Positions 1 to 9,173 of a DNA stretch of 28,105 nt are shown piece after piece. This DNA is from Clostridiaceae bacterium (GTDB taxonomy: Bacteria > Bacillota > Clostridia > Saccharofermentanales > UBA5734). Both the position numbers and the translations under genes were made by a program. Each line of letters begins with the position of its first letter. Within the stretch, counting starts at the first letter, position 1. The notes below the pieces were generated by a model. It was not told where the DNA came from. It worked only from the letters and a program-made list of their open reading frames with translations, and made no database searches. The stretch is from the NCBI GenBank assembly GCA_012519875.1, contig JAAYPL010000069.1:1-28105 (forward strand), read 5' to 3'.

Positions 1-1546
1 GACCGTTTTTCTCACGCCAACCAACAACATTGCGAGCCACTGTCGTACTCAGGCCGGACACGTATGATAAAAGCGCCGACGATGCCGTGTTGAGATCGAC
101 ACCGACTTGGTTGACGCAGTCTTCCACCACGCCGGCCAACGATTCATCCAGCTTCTTACTGTTCATATCGTGCTGATATTGGCCCACCCCGAGAGAGCGG
201 GGTTCGATCTTGACCAGTTCTGCCAGCGGGTCCTGCAACCGGCGGGCTATGGATACGGCGCTGCGCAGTGAAACGTCAAAAGTCGGAAATTCCTCCGCGG
301 CCAGCCGGGACACCGAATAAACGCTGGCACCGGCTTCACTGACCATAAGATACTGAACCGCTGATTTTTGCTCGCGAATCAGATCCGCAACGAAAATCTC
401 GGTCTCCCGTGAAGCCGTGCCGTTGCCGATGGCAATGGTGTCCACCCGATGTTTTTCGATCAGACGATGGACGGTCACACCCGCCTCACGGACTTGATTT
501 TGAGGTGGTGTCGGATAGATCACACCGGTATCCAATACACGCCCGGTTGCGTCAACGATGGCTATTTTACAACCGGTTCGATATCCCGGGTCGATACCCA
601 TAACCCGGCGGCCGCGAATCGGAGGTTGCAACAGCAAACTGCGTAGATTTGATTTGAACACTTTAATGGCCTGAATCTCAGCTTTTTCGGTCAACGCATT
701 GCGGACTTCGGTTTCCAGCGAAGGCTGCAACAATCGCTTCCACGCATCTTCGGCGACACGCTCCAACCAAGGGGTCGCCGCCGATTCCCGACGGATCAGC
801 CGGCTTCTGATGATCTCCAGCAGAGGCTTCGTGTCGATTTGGACCTTAACCGTCAAGATTTTTTCACGCTCACCGCGGTTGATTGCCAACACCCGGTGAG
901 AGGCTATTGTCGAGACAGGTTCCTGATAATCATAATAAGGTTCGTAGACCGTTGTCTCGCCGGTTTTGGCCTTGCTCACCAATACCCCGTGACGCAGCAG
1001 CTGCTGGCGCAACCGCTGGCGGATCCAAGGTTGGTCTGCGGTTTGTTCGGCCAAAATATCCATAGCCCCCTCGTAAACCGCCGTCAGATCGGCAACACCC
1101 TGATCCGGGTTGATTAAGCCTCCGGCCATTTTGTCCAGTTCCCTTTCGTCGGCTTGCTGAGCCAGCAGCAAATCGGCCAGCGGCTGTAATCCGCGATCCC
1201 GGGCCAGAGACGCTCGAGTCCGTCGTTTGGGGCGAAATGGACGGTAGATATCCTCAACTTCGGTCTGGGTAACCGCCGCTTCGATTTGACCGGCCAAATC
1301 CGGGGTCAACTGCCCTTGCTCCGCAATCAGACGTAAAACATCGGCTTTCCTTGCCTCGAGCCCACGAAGCGCCTTAAGCCTGTCATCCAGGCCGCGGAGA
1401 ACCTGATCATCCAGATTTCCGGTTGCTTCCTTGCGATAACGTGCGATAAAGGGAATCGTGTTGCCGTCTTCGATCAAAGCAATGATCCGGTCGACTTGTT
1501 CAGATTGAAGCTTGAATTCCTTGGCTATTTGTGATGAAATCGACAT
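1..1546 (-). CDS. tex: Tex-family S1 RNA-binding transcription accessory protein (partial, C-terminus outside window)
   Basis: This reading frame runs off the left edge and encodes the first 515 residues of a Tex/YhgF protein, a family usually about 720-780 residues long. Tex proteins bind nucleic acid and are linked to transcription and ribonucleoprotein quality control in the cytoplasm. The N-terminal helical region starts MSISSQIAKEF. The YqgF/RNase H-like domain begins near residue 314 with MGIDPGYRTGCKIAIV. The first helix-hairpin-helix repeats start near residue 452 (GVGQYQHDM). The remaining HhH region and the C-terminal S1 domain should lie outside the window. The start at 1546 is the first ATG in frame; an AAGGAG motif lies about 13 bases upstream, a slightly long spacing. 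An ATG nearer the motif is out of frame. The gene is divergent from the zinc-ribbon gene at 1644. Identification is secure by motif content. Confidence 0.96.
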   Translation of the reverse strand, partial: MSISSQIAKEFKLQSEQVDRIIALIEDGNTIPFIARYRKEATGNLDDQVLRGLDDRLKALRGLEARKADVLRLIAEQGQLTPDLAGQIEAAVTQTEVEDIYRPFRPKRRTRASLARDRGLQPLADLLLAQQADERELDKMAGGLINPDQGVADLTAVYEGAMDILAEQTADQPWIRQRLRQQLLRHGVLVSKAKTGETTVYEPYYDYQEPVSTIASHRVLAINRGEREKILTVKVQIDTKPLLEIIRSRLIRRESAATPWLERVAEDAWKRLLQPSLETEVRNALTEKAEIQAIKVFKSNLRSLLLQPPIRGRRVMGIDPGYRTGCKIAIVDATGRVLDTGVIYPTPPQNQVREAGVTVHRLIEKHRVDTIAIGNGTASRETEIFVADLIREQKSAVQYLMVSEAGASVYSVSRLAAEEFPTFDVSLRSAVSIARRLQDPLAELVKIEPRSLGVGQYQHDMNSKKLDESLAGVVEDCVNQVGVDLNTASSALLSYVSGLSTTVARNVVGWREKNG

Positions 1547-1643
1547 CAGGGGGCATGATCTCCTTATTATCTGAGCGTAGTCAAACTATGATAACATATT
1601 ACAGGTATGATGAAACAGGATCTTTTGTGGAGGGTCAGCTGAA

Positions 1644-2591
1644 ATGGCTCGTTACTGTTTTTATTGCGGTCGTTCTTTGAATGCCGGGGAAAAGTGCAAC
1701 TGTCGGACAGCAGGCAGCCGGCGAGCCGACGGAGATTTTTCCGACAAAACCGGCACAGCGGATCCAAGGCAGAAACGCGATCGGTCCGGCGGCAGTCAAA
1801 GTCAAAACAAGCCACCCCGTTCATCAGGAGCTTTCAGACGCTTTGTCAACGCCTTCAATCCTTTTTTCCAAGAAACCGAAACACAAGGAACGGCTGCCCA
1901 ACCCAAAAGAAAGCGTGCTCGCAAGGCAAAACCGGTTCGCAAACCCTTCAATCCACAGGATTTCTTGTTGTCAATTCGCCGCTTTGCCCAATATCTGACC
2001 CGCCCGGTGGATTCCATTCGAGGAGCTGTTCACACCGCCAATCGCCTGCACATCCTGTTGACTCTTCTCATCCGGGGCGTTGCTGGCGGCTTTTTTCTGG
2101 TGCTTTTTTCTAAAATCCCCCTCGTTCGCTCGCTCCTGTCGTTGAGTCTGGCCAATGTCGCCACCGACTCGGGTACGATAAACGATTTGTTTGTTTTTTT
2201 TCAAGGTTTGGGAATATTCATCGTCGCCCCATTACTGCTGACACTCCTTTACCACCTGTCCCTTCGATTTTTATATCGTTCCACGAAATCCTATTTCCCC
2301 CTGCTGGCCGGCTTCATGCCGTCCAATCTGTATTTTTCGATTTTTTTGTTGGCCGGAATCCTGACAATGTCATCCTCGATTCTGAGTGCTCTGATGTTGA
2401 TTCTGGCCGGCTTGGCGGTAGCCGGGGCCGCACAGTATCTGGCCCTTGTGGAAATTTCCGGTTTTGATCAAAATCGATGTTTTATACTGATGGCTTTTGT
2501 CACACTGATTTATATGTCCCTCATCTCACTGTTAATGAACCTTTCCCTGCCCTTTTTGAAAATGCTGATCGACCAGGCCATTGTTTTTTGA
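1644..2591 (+). CDS. Zinc-ribbon, multi-pass membrane protein (Yip1-like)
   Basis: The 315-residue product begins with a short zinc ribbon: Cys5-x2-Cys8 and Cys18-x-Cys20. A long hydrophilic linker rich in Lys, Arg, Ser and Pro follows (about residues 21-130), then about five hydrophobic segments near 135-158, 183-208, 217-242, 245-268 and 278-302. This layout resembles Bacillota proteins in which a zinc-binding N-terminus is joined to a Yip1-like membrane domain; their role is not known. The linker is strongly basic around residues 88-100, which fits a cytoplasmic location. A GGAGGG motif sits 9 bases before the ATG. The gene stands alone on the plus strand, divergent from tex and about 90 bases before the esterase gene. 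The gene is clearly real; the Yip1 assignment is an inference from topology. Confidence 0.85.
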   Translation: MARYCFYCGRSLNAGEKCNCRTAGSRRADGDFSDKTGTADPRQKRDRSGGSQSQNKPPRSSGAFRRFVNAFNPFFQETETQGTAAQPKRKRARKAKPVRKPFNPQDFLLSIRRFAQYLTRPVDSIRGAVHTANRLHILLTLLIRGVAGGFFLVLFSKIPLVRSLLSLSLANVATDSGTINDLFVFFQGLGIFIVAPLLLTLLYHLSLRFLYRSTKSYFPLLAGFMPSNLYFSIFLLAGILTMSSSILSALMLILAGLAVAGAAQYLALVEISGFDQNRCFILMAFVTLIYMSLISLLMNLSLPFLKMLIDQAIVF

Positions 2592-2682
2592 TCGCCCGGA
2601 CATATTCCATCACGTTTTGCGCCGCTTGAAGTTTTAAATATACCGGTTTTTGCCGAATCCATTCATCGAAAGGAGCACCCGC

Positions 2683-4026
2683 ATGAGCATTGTTCAAACC
2701 GTCATCCGGCAGGGTATCGTCGAAGGCCTGCCTCTGGCAGGGTACACTCTGTTTAAGGGCATCCCTTACGCCAAACCCCCTGTGGATCAGCTTCGTTTTA
2801 AGGCACCGCGGCCACCGGAGAGCTGGGAGGGTGTTCGCAAGGCGCACGCCTTCGCCGCCAAACCGGCTCAACACGGGCATCAGCCGGGTTCCTTCTTTGA
2901 AAGGGAATTTTACAGCAATCCGGATTTTTTACCGCCCATGAGCGAGGATAGTCTGTACCTTAATATCTGGACGCCGGCTGCGGACGTCAATGCCAAGCTG
3001 CCGGTTGCTTTTTGGATCCACGGCGGCGCCTTTTTAGGCGGCTACGGATCAGAGCTTGAATTTGATGGTGAGGCTTGGTGTCGACGTAATGTCATCTTGG
3101 TCACCATCAATTATCGGGTCAATGCCTTTGGATTTCTGGCCCACCCTTGGTTGTCAGCGGAGAATGAGCAGGGAATCTCGGGCAATTACGGAATTTTGGA
3201 TCAGATTGCGGCCCTGCAGTGGGTTCATCGCAACATCGCGGCTTTCGGCGGTGATCCGGAACGCATCACGATTTTGGGTCAGTCGGCGGGCAGCATGAGT
3301 GTGCAAACATTGGTTTCCACCGACTTGACCGGCAACCTGATCAAAGGAGCCATCTTGCAAAGTGCCGGCGGCTACGACAGCGGTCTGAATCGTGACCGAA
3401 CTCTGGCCGAGGCTGAGAAGATCGGGGAAAAATTTGTTGAAATCTGCGGTGCGGCCTCTCTGACTGAATTGCGGGCAATGCCGACCGAGAAATTGCTGGA
3501 TGCCGTTCAGAGCATTGTCGCGGAAGCCTTCCAAGGTCCCGGTGGCGTGACCGCGCTCCCCTTTACGCCGATTATCGACAATCATCTTCACAAGGCCGGC
3601 TACAACGCCATCGTCGAACAAGGATGGCATAAGGATATCGCCTATATGATCGGCTCAACACGCCACGACATCTCGGTTGATCCGGACAAGCTGGCGGCCG
3701 GCGATCCCGGTCGGCTCTATCGTGGTTGCATCAATTGGAGCCTGAAAAATGAAGCCCTCGGACGAAAGCCGGCTTATGTCTATTATTTTACCCGGCAACT
3801 CCCCGGGGATAACCAAGGAGCCTTCCACTCCTCCGAACTTTGGTATATGTTCGGAACCCTTGATCGAAGCTGGCGTCCTTGGGAGCCTTGTGACCACCGG
3901 CTCTCCGATCGGATGCTGGATTATTGGAGTAATTTTGTCAAAACAGGGGATCCGAACGGCGATCGGTTGCCGGCCTGGCCACCCTGCCGGGCGACCGAAC
4001 CCCACGTACAGATTTTAGACTGCTAA
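2683..4026 (+). CDS. Type-B carboxylesterase (para-nitrobenzyl-esterase-like), compact form
   Basis: The alpha/beta-hydrolase of 447 residues belongs to the carboxylesterase type B family, which hydrolyses carboxylic esters. Visible landmarks are the oxyanion-hole HGG at 113-115, the family signature EDSLYLNIW at 88-96, the nucleophile elbow GQSAG with Ser201, a probable catalytic acid Asp329 in GSTRHD where Glu is usual, and His382 in GAFHSSELWYMF. There is no signal peptide, so it is probably cytoplasmic. It is shorter than the usual 490-500 residues, mostly because the stretch between the acid and the histidine is short. I chose ATG 2683 because AAAGGAG lies 7 bases upstream; an in-frame TTG at 2650 has no such site. 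The next gene begins 18 bases after the stop, so the two are probably co-transcribed. The substrate cannot be told from sequence. Confidence 0.93.
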   Translation: MSIVQTVIRQGIVEGLPLAGYTLFKGIPYAKPPVDQLRFKAPRPPESWEGVRKAHAFAAKPAQHGHQPGSFFEREFYSNPDFLPPMSEDSLYLNIWTPAADVNAKLPVAFWIHGGAFLGGYGSELEFDGEAWCRRNVILVTINYRVNAFGFLAHPWLSAENEQGISGNYGILDQIAALQWVHRNIAAFGGDPERITILGQSAGSMSVQTLVSTDLTGNLIKGAILQSAGGYDSGLNRDRTLAEAEKIGEKFVEICGAASLTELRAMPTEKLLDAVQSIVAEAFQGPGGVTALPFTPIIDNHLHKAGYNAIVEQGWHKDIAYMIGSTRHDISVDPDKLAAGDPGRLYRGCINWSLKNEALGRKPAYVYYFTRQLPGDNQGAFHSSELWYMFGTLDRSWRPWEPCDHRLSDRMLDYWSNFVKTGDPNGDRLPAWPPCRATEPHVQILDC

Positions 4027-4044
4027 TAAAGGAGAACTGCTGCG

Positions 4045-4905
4045 ATGGCTGATTTGCAATTTTTTCAGGCAACCCGTATATCCGACCGCATAACCGGTAT
4101 CACCGGTATTGTCGGCGAAAATATGTTTCTGATCGAAGGAGAAAACCAAGCCGCCCTGATCGATACCGGGATCGGGATCGGCAATCTTTCGGATTTTATC
4201 CGTCCACTGAGCACAAAACCGCTGACCGTCATTTTGACCCATGGGCATTTCGATCATGCAGGCGGAGCCGGGCTTTTCACCGATGTTTACATGAGTGAAG
4301 AAGACACGGAGGTTTTTTCCGCGCACCGGGATGAAGACATTAAAAAAAATTACGTGCGGATGATGCTGCAGGATCGGGCCGACCTGCTTGCGCCGGCCGA
4401 TTATGTTCCGCCGAGAACAGCGGCCTTCCGGCCCTTGTATGTCGGAGACACCTTTGATCTTGGCAAAATCACGTTGGAGATTTGTCCGGGCGCCGGACAC
4501 ACACCGGGCATGGTCACGGTGCTGCTGCCGGAGGAACGTAAACTTCTGCTGGGTGATGCCTGCAATCCTTTCACTTTCCTGTTTGATTCGAATTCTTCGT
4601 CCGTGGAAGCCTATCGGGAAGTTTTAGAGGAGCTGGCGGCCCAAACAGCCGGCCGCTATGACCAAGTGCTTCTATCCCATGGTCCGTTCATCAATTCAGC
4701 CGAGATGATTGATTCTGTCATTCAGGTTTGCGATGACATTATGGCCGGTCAAACCGATGATCTGCCTTTTCAATTTCTCCACCAGGCCTCTCCGGACTAT
4801 GCCATCGCCAAAGCCATGACCGCCAAAGCCGGCGTTTTCAGCCGAGTCGATGGCGGTCTGGGCAACATTGTTTATAACAAGAAGCGGATCTGGCGGTCAA
4901 CTTGA
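4045..4905 (+). CDS. Metallo-beta-lactamase-fold hydrolase
   Basis: The 286-residue protein has the metallo-beta-lactamase fold, typically a dinuclear-zinc hydrolase. The signature THGHFDH lies at residues 65-71, followed by a metal-ligand histidine at 152 (GAGHTPG), the bridging aspartate at 171 (LLLGDAC) and a late histidine at 212 (LLSHGPF). The full ligand set is present, so it should be active. The family is broad (glyoxalase II, lactonases, phosphodiesterases and others) and the sequence does not fix the substrate. There is no signal peptide. An AAAGGAG site overlaps the end of the esterase gene 18 bases upstream, suggesting an operon of two hydrolases that may act on the same ester or lactone class of compounds, which is inference only. 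The gene converges on clpC with 50 bases between stops, and I see no clear terminator hairpin there. Confidence 0.9.
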   Translation: MADLQFFQATRISDRITGITGIVGENMFLIEGENQAALIDTGIGIGNLSDFIRPLSTKPLTVILTHGHFDHAGGAGLFTDVYMSEEDTEVFSAHRDEDIKKNYVRMMLQDRADLLAPADYVPPRTAAFRPLYVGDTFDLGKITLEICPGAGHTPGMVTVLLPEERKLLLGDACNPFTFLFDSNSSSVEAYREVLEELAAQTAGRYDQVLLSHGPFINSAEMIDSVIQVCDDIMAGQTDDLPFQFLHQASPDYAIAKAMTAKAGVFSRVDGGLGNIVYNKKRIWRST

Positions 4906-4955
4906 CTTAGGAGCAGGCAGGCTGCTTATGCAAGATGCCGGGAAAGCTCTCCTGT

Positions 4956-7541
4956 TTAATCTTCTGCGGCGGCGCTTTCCTCCAATGGGCCATGGCGGCC
5001 GGTTATGCTGATTTCTCCGTCTTTCACATCGACCAGCGCCAGGTCGCCTTCTTGAACGGCGCCTTCCAGCATGGCCTCCGAGAAGCGGTCTTCAACATTG
5101 GATTGAATGGCTCGGCGCAGCGGGCGGGCACCATAAGTTGGATCAAACCCTTTTTCCGCCAGCAGCTCCTTAGCGGCTGTTGTGACCTCCAGCGTCATTC
5201 CAAGATCGGCGACACGCTTGCGCAGCGAATCGAGCATGATATCAACAATTTTCAGCACCGCCTCCCGATCCAGCATATGGAAGAAAATGATCTCGTCAAC
5301 CCGGTTGATAAACTCCGGATTAAAGGTCTTTTTAAGCTCTTCCATAACCAGCTCCCGGGCTTGATCATAGGTCTTGCCGCCATAAAGATAATCCAGTTCG
5401 GAAGACTCCCCTTCTTTGGGAACATCAAAGCCGATCCGGCGGCCGGCGGAAGTGGTCAGCATACGCGCGCCGATATTGGAGGTCATGATCACAATGGTGT
5501 TGCAAAAATCAACCGTTCGTCCCTGCCCATCGGTCAAGCGGCCATCTTCCAGAATTTGCAAGAGTGCGTTGAAAACATCCGGATGAGCCTTCTCGATTTC
5601 GTCGAACAGCACGACCGAATACGGTTTGCGTCTGACTTTTTCTGTCAGCTGGCCGCCTTCCTCGTAGCCGACATAACCCGGCGGTGAGCCGATGAGCTTG
5701 GACACGTCGAATTTCTCCATGTATTCCGACATGTCAACACGAATCATGGCGTTTTCATCACCAAACATGACCTCCGCCAAGGCACGGGCCAGCTCTGTTT
5801 TACCCACGCCGGTTGTGCCGAGAAAAATAAATGACCCGGTTGGCCGCTTGGGATCTTTAAGTCCCAGACGACCGCGCCGAATGGCTTTCGCCACAGCCGT
5901 CACCGCCTCATCCTGACCGATGACCCGCTTCTTCATTTCGGCTTCCAGGTTGATCAGTCGTTCGGTGTCGCTCTCGGTCAGCTTTCTGACCGGTATGCCG
6001 GTCCAACTGGCAACGATATCGGCGATGTGGTCCGGGGTTAATGTGTTATGCTCCTGATCTTGGTTGGCCTGCCACTGCTCGCGTTGTTTTTCCACCTTTT
6101 CCGCCAACGCCTGCTCCTCTTTATGCAAAAGTGCGGCTTGCTCAAATTCCTCCTTGTCGGCCGCGGCTTTTTTCCGGGCAACGAGTTGGTCGAGTTGTTC
6201 CTGCAAATCTTTGATTTCTTCGGGCTCGCTCACAACAGCTTTCTGCATACGAATCCGCGATGCGGCTTCGTCAACCAGGTCGATCGCCTTGTCCGGCAGA
6301 AAACGATCGGCGATATAGCGGACCGACAATTGAACGGCGGCCTCAATGGCTTCATCGCTGATCTTCACCTGGTGGTGGCTTTCGTATTTTCCCCGCAGTC
6401 CCTTGAGAATCAAAACAGCCTCGTCCGGCGTCGGCTCGCCCACCGTAATGGGCTGGAAACGACGCTCCAGCGCGGCATCTTTTTCGATGTGCTTACGATA
6501 CTCATCCAACGTCGTTGCCCCGATGATCTGCAATTCGCCGCGGGTCATCAACGGTTTGATGATGTTGGCCGCATCCATGGAGCCTTCGGCGGCACCGGCA
6601 CCGACCACGGTGTGCAATTCATCGATGAAGAGCAGTATATTGCCGGCATTGACGGCTTCATCAAGAGCCGTTTTCAAGCGCTCCTCAAATTCACCCCGGT
6701 ATTTTGATCCGGCCACCATACCGGCCAAATCAAGAGAGATCACGCGTTTATCCTTAAGAAAATCGGGCAAATCACCGCCGGCTATTTTTTGTGCCAGACC
6801 CTCGGCAATGGCTGTTTTGCCCACGCCGGGCTCGCCGATCAGGACCGGGTTGTTTTTGGTGCGGCGGCAAAGGATTTGCATAACACGTGTAATTTCTTTT
6901 TCGCGCCCGATGATCGGATCAAAATAATCTTCGCCGGCCAACCGGGTCAGATCGCGGCCGTATTTTTCCAAGTTGGGGGTTCCGCTCTTGCCGGACTTAT
7001 CACTTCGAGCCTGCAGATTGCGATTGATTTCATCAAATTCGCCGGCTGATTTTGCACCCTCACCGCCACCTCCGGACTGGCCGGCTTGCAAGGCCTGGGT
7101 CAGGCGCGCGTACAAGGTCCGCGGCTCCAGATTGCTGGAACGCAAGATGCGAATGGCGACACTGTCTCCCTCACGCACAATGCCCAGCAGCAGGTGTTCC
7201 GGATCGATGACATCAAGCCTGCGGTTGCGGGCCTCGTAGGCAGCCAGTTCCACCACACGCTTGGTGCGCGGCGTAAACATCGCCATCACCTTTTCGGCAT
7301 CGGGCATCTCCGGTTTGTTGATCTCTTCCGGACCTTTGGCGCTCATCTGATTCATGGCGGCTTGCACCTTTTCCAGCGTTACATCAGCTGACGACAACAG
7401 CTCATGCGCCAAACCCTGTCCTTCCGCCAAAATGCCGGCCAGCAAATGCTCGGTGCCGATATAATTCAAGTTATAGGAACGGGCAATCTGATAGGCAACA
7501 CCCAAAACACCGCCGCTCCGGTCTGAAAACCTCATCATCAT
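4956..7541 (-). CDS. clpC: ATP-dependent Clp protease ATP-binding subunit ClpC
   Basis: ClpC is the AAA+ unfoldase that feeds proteins, including arginine-phosphorylated ones, to the ClpP peptidase. The 861-residue protein is complete. It has an N-terminal Clp-repeat domain (about residues 4-150), a Gly-rich linker (155-165), the first AAA+ module with Walker A GEPGVGKT at 236-243, a coiled-coil M domain with a UVR-like stretch (about 435-490), the second AAA+ module with Walker A GTTGVGKT at 575-582, and the ClpP-docking loop IGF at 703-705. The C-terminal tail is acidic. AGGAGG inside the end of mcsB lies 9 bases before ATG 7541; two further ATGs follow directly, so the exact first residue could be Met1, Met2 or Met3. 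It is the last gene of the ctsR operon, 4 bases after mcsB. Confidence 0.98.
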   Translation of the reverse strand: MMMRFSDRSGGVLGVAYQIARSYNLNYIGTEHLLAGILAEGQGLAHELLSSADVTLEKVQAAMNQMSAKGPEEINKPEMPDAEKVMAMFTPRTKRVVELAAYEARNRRLDVIDPEHLLLGIVREGDSVAIRILRSSNLEPRTLYARLTQALQAGQSGGGGEGAKSAGEFDEINRNLQARSDKSGKSGTPNLEKYGRDLTRLAGEDYFDPIIGREKEITRVMQILCRRTKNNPVLIGEPGVGKTAIAEGLAQKIAGGDLPDFLKDKRVISLDLAGMVAGSKYRGEFEERLKTALDEAVNAGNILLFIDELHTVVGAGAAEGSMDAANIIKPLMTRGELQIIGATTLDEYRKHIEKDAALERRFQPITVGEPTPDEAVLILKGLRGKYESHHQVKISDEAIEAAVQLSVRYIADRFLPDKAIDLVDEAASRIRMQKAVVSEPEEIKDLQEQLDQLVARKKAAADKEEFEQAALLHKEEQALAEKVEKQREQWQANQDQEHNTLTPDHIADIVASWTGIPVRKLTESDTERLINLEAEMKKRVIGQDEAVTAVAKAIRRGRLGLKDPKRPTGSFIFLGTTGVGKTELARALAEVMFGDENAMIRVDMSEYMEKFDVSKLIGSPPGYVGYEEGGQLTEKVRRKPYSVVLFDEIEKAHPDVFNALLQILEDGRLTDGQGRTVDFCNTIVIMTSNIGARMLTTSAGRRIGFDVPKEGESSELDYLYGGKTYDQARELVMEELKKTFNPEFINRVDEIIFFHMLDREAVLKIVDIMLDSLRKRVADLGMTLEVTTAAKELLAEKGFDPTYGARPLRRAIQSNVEDRFSEAMLEGAVQEGDLALVDVKDGEISITGRHGPLEESAAAED

Positions 7542-7545
7542 TATT

Positions 7546-8586
7546 TTATTCCTCCTGTTCAGGTTTGTTGATAATTTCGCGGATTACCGCCGCGCGGGCT
7601 ATATCTCTTTCTTCCGGTGTCATCGGGCGCCCCCCGGCTTTTTGGATGCTGGCCGGCCCGATCGCGGATAGCGTTCGGTTGACATCGGAGACTGTCAGTT
7701 GTGGTAACAATCCCAAGGCCACCCCAAGACGGAGATTGGACAATAGCGTAACTGCTTCTTCATTGGTCATCACGCGGGCATTGGACAAGATGCCGTACGC
7801 CCGCATAATCTTATCTTTCAACAACGCCGGTTGCTGCTCATACAGCTCGCGCCGGACATTGCGCTCCTGCTCAATCAATTGCATCAACATGCGTTTGAGG
7901 TCATTGATCAAATCCTCCTCGGTCAGGCCAAGGGTGAGTTGATTGGAAATCTGGAATAAATGGCCTTGAGCCTTGCTGCGTTCACCGTAATTGCCGCGAA
8001 CCGCAAATCCCATTTTATTGAGACCTTCAATCACATTCTTGATGCGGCTGCAAAGGCTTAAGCCGGGCAAATGCGCCATAACCGACGCACGCATCCCTGT
8101 TCCGGTATTGGTGGGACAGGCGGTCAGAAAACCGTGCTTTTCGCTATAGGCTATGGACAACCGGCTTTCCAAGATCAAGGCCTCGGCCGCGGCGGCTTGA
8201 TGTGCGGCTTCCAGATTGAGACCGGGTTGCATCGATTGGATACGGATGTGGTCTTCCTCATTGATCATGATGGAAACCGCCTCGTTCCGGCTGATAAGCA
8301 CACGGCGGTCGGCACCTTTGCCGGCCAGATCCGTACTGATCAATCGTTTCTCGGCCAGAGACTGCTTATCTTCATCGCTCAGGGTATCCAGATCCATAAA
8401 CAGATACTTGCTTTTGCGCTCTTCATCATCATGGTAAAAGGCCGTGGTGATTTCATTGGCGGCATCGCGGATTTGATTCCCGGTCATACGATGGGGAAAG
8501 GGATAATGGTCAAGATTACGTGCCAATCGAACCCGACTGGAGATGATCACATCGCTGTCCGGCCCCTGATCGATGTACCACGTCAT
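7546..8586 (-). CDS. mcsB: Protein-arginine kinase McsB
   Basis: McsB phosphorylates arginine residues on CtsR and on misfolded proteins, marking them for ClpC-ClpP. The 346 residues include the phosphagen-kinase-like ATP-binding arginines in SSRVRLARN (16-24), the conserved NEE at 109-111, and the signature CPTNTGTGMRASV at 157-169 with Cys157. Near the C-terminus RDIARA (327-332) matches the RDxxRA phosphoarginine-sensing motif described for McsB, so allosteric control is probably kept. Its ATG overlaps the mcsA stop as ATGA, indicating translational coupling and fitting the known need of McsB for McsA. Length and motif content match the family, and nothing is missing. Confidence 0.98.
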   Translation of the reverse strand: MTWYIDQGPDSDVIISSRVRLARNLDHYPFPHRMTGNQIRDAANEITTAFYHDDEERKSKYLFMDLDTLSDEDKQSLAEKRLISTDLAGKGADRRVLISRNEAVSIMINEEDHIRIQSMQPGLNLEAAHQAAAAEALILESRLSIAYSEKHGFLTACPTNTGTGMRASVMAHLPGLSLCSRIKNVIEGLNKMGFAVRGNYGERSKAQGHLFQISNQLTLGLTEEDLINDLKRMLMQLIEQERNVRRELYEQQPALLKDKIMRAYGILSNARVMTNEEAVTLLSNLRLGVALGLLPQLTVSDVNRTLSAIGPASIQKAGGRPMTPEERDIARAAVIREIINKPEQEE

Positions 8587-9155
8587 ATGTCCACACCTCC
8601 TCTTTCAGCATCTGAGTCAGCGGCAGTCACACGTACCTCCAAGGCGCGAACCTCATCACGGAGCCTGGCGGCGGTCTCATACTCCTCGGCTTCAACCGCC
8701 TGACGCAAGGATTTTCGCAGATCAGACAATTGTCTTTTCAACATATTCTGCTCCTGGCAAGGAACATCTTGATGAGCCTTGCGACCGATGTGCTGCGTGC
8801 TGCCCTGGACCCGCCGCATAAGCGGATCCAAACGATCGGCAAAAGCATCGTAGCAAACACTGCAGCCGAACAACCCGGACCGGCGAAAATCGGCAAAAGT
8901 CTGACCGCAGCGAGGACAGGTTGTATTTTTTTCCATAACCGACCCAAAGGCCGGGATACCCCCCGCAGTGTCGAAAATACTTCCGCCGGCCAGAGTTTTG
9001 ACACCGCCGAGGCTGTTAAAATATTTGCTTAGGTTGAAGCCCACGCCCTGTTCCTGCGCGCAGATTTCGCAAAAATGATGCTCTGTGACCACTCCGTTGC
9101 GAGTCTGGGTCAGGTGAATATTGGCTTCTCGGATTGTGCATTTTTCGCATTTCAT
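8583..9155 (-). CDS. mcsA: McsA, zinc-binding activator of McsB kinase
   Basis: The 190-residue protein has four CxxC pairs: Cys3/Cys6, Cys29/Cys32, Cys80/Cys83 and Cys98/Cys101, forming two zinc-binding units. A UVR-type helical segment follows at about 138-173 (LKRQLSDLRKSL, then YETAARLRDEVRALE). This is the standard architecture of McsA, which activates the McsB kinase and modulates CtsR. A Gly- and hydrophobic-rich stretch separates the two zinc units, and the protein ends in an acidic tail. AGAGGA lies 8 bases before ATG 9155. The gene starts 18 bases after ctsR ends and overlaps mcsB by 4 bases, so it is part of one heat-shock transcript. Confidence 0.96.
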   Translation of the reverse strand: MKCEKCTIREANIHLTQTRNGVVTEHHFCEICAQEQGVGFNLSKYFNSLGGVKTLAGGSIFDTAGGIPAFGSVMEKNTTCPRCGQTFADFRRSGLFGCSVCYDAFADRLDPLMRRVQGSTQHIGRKAHQDVPCQEQNMLKRQLSDLRKSLRQAVEAEEYETAARLRDEVRALEVRVTAADSDAERGGVDI

Positions 9156-9173
9156 GGTTTTGTTCCTCTCGTA

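Noticed and set aside
4906..4955. Possible terminator between the metallo-hydrolase gene and clpC
   Set aside because: Only a 5-bp AGCAG/CTGCT stem is visible and no T-tract follows on either strand.
4935..5687. A 250-codon open frame opposite the end of clpC
   Set aside because: The opposite strand encodes the conserved second AAA+ module of ClpC, and this frame has no recognisable domain.
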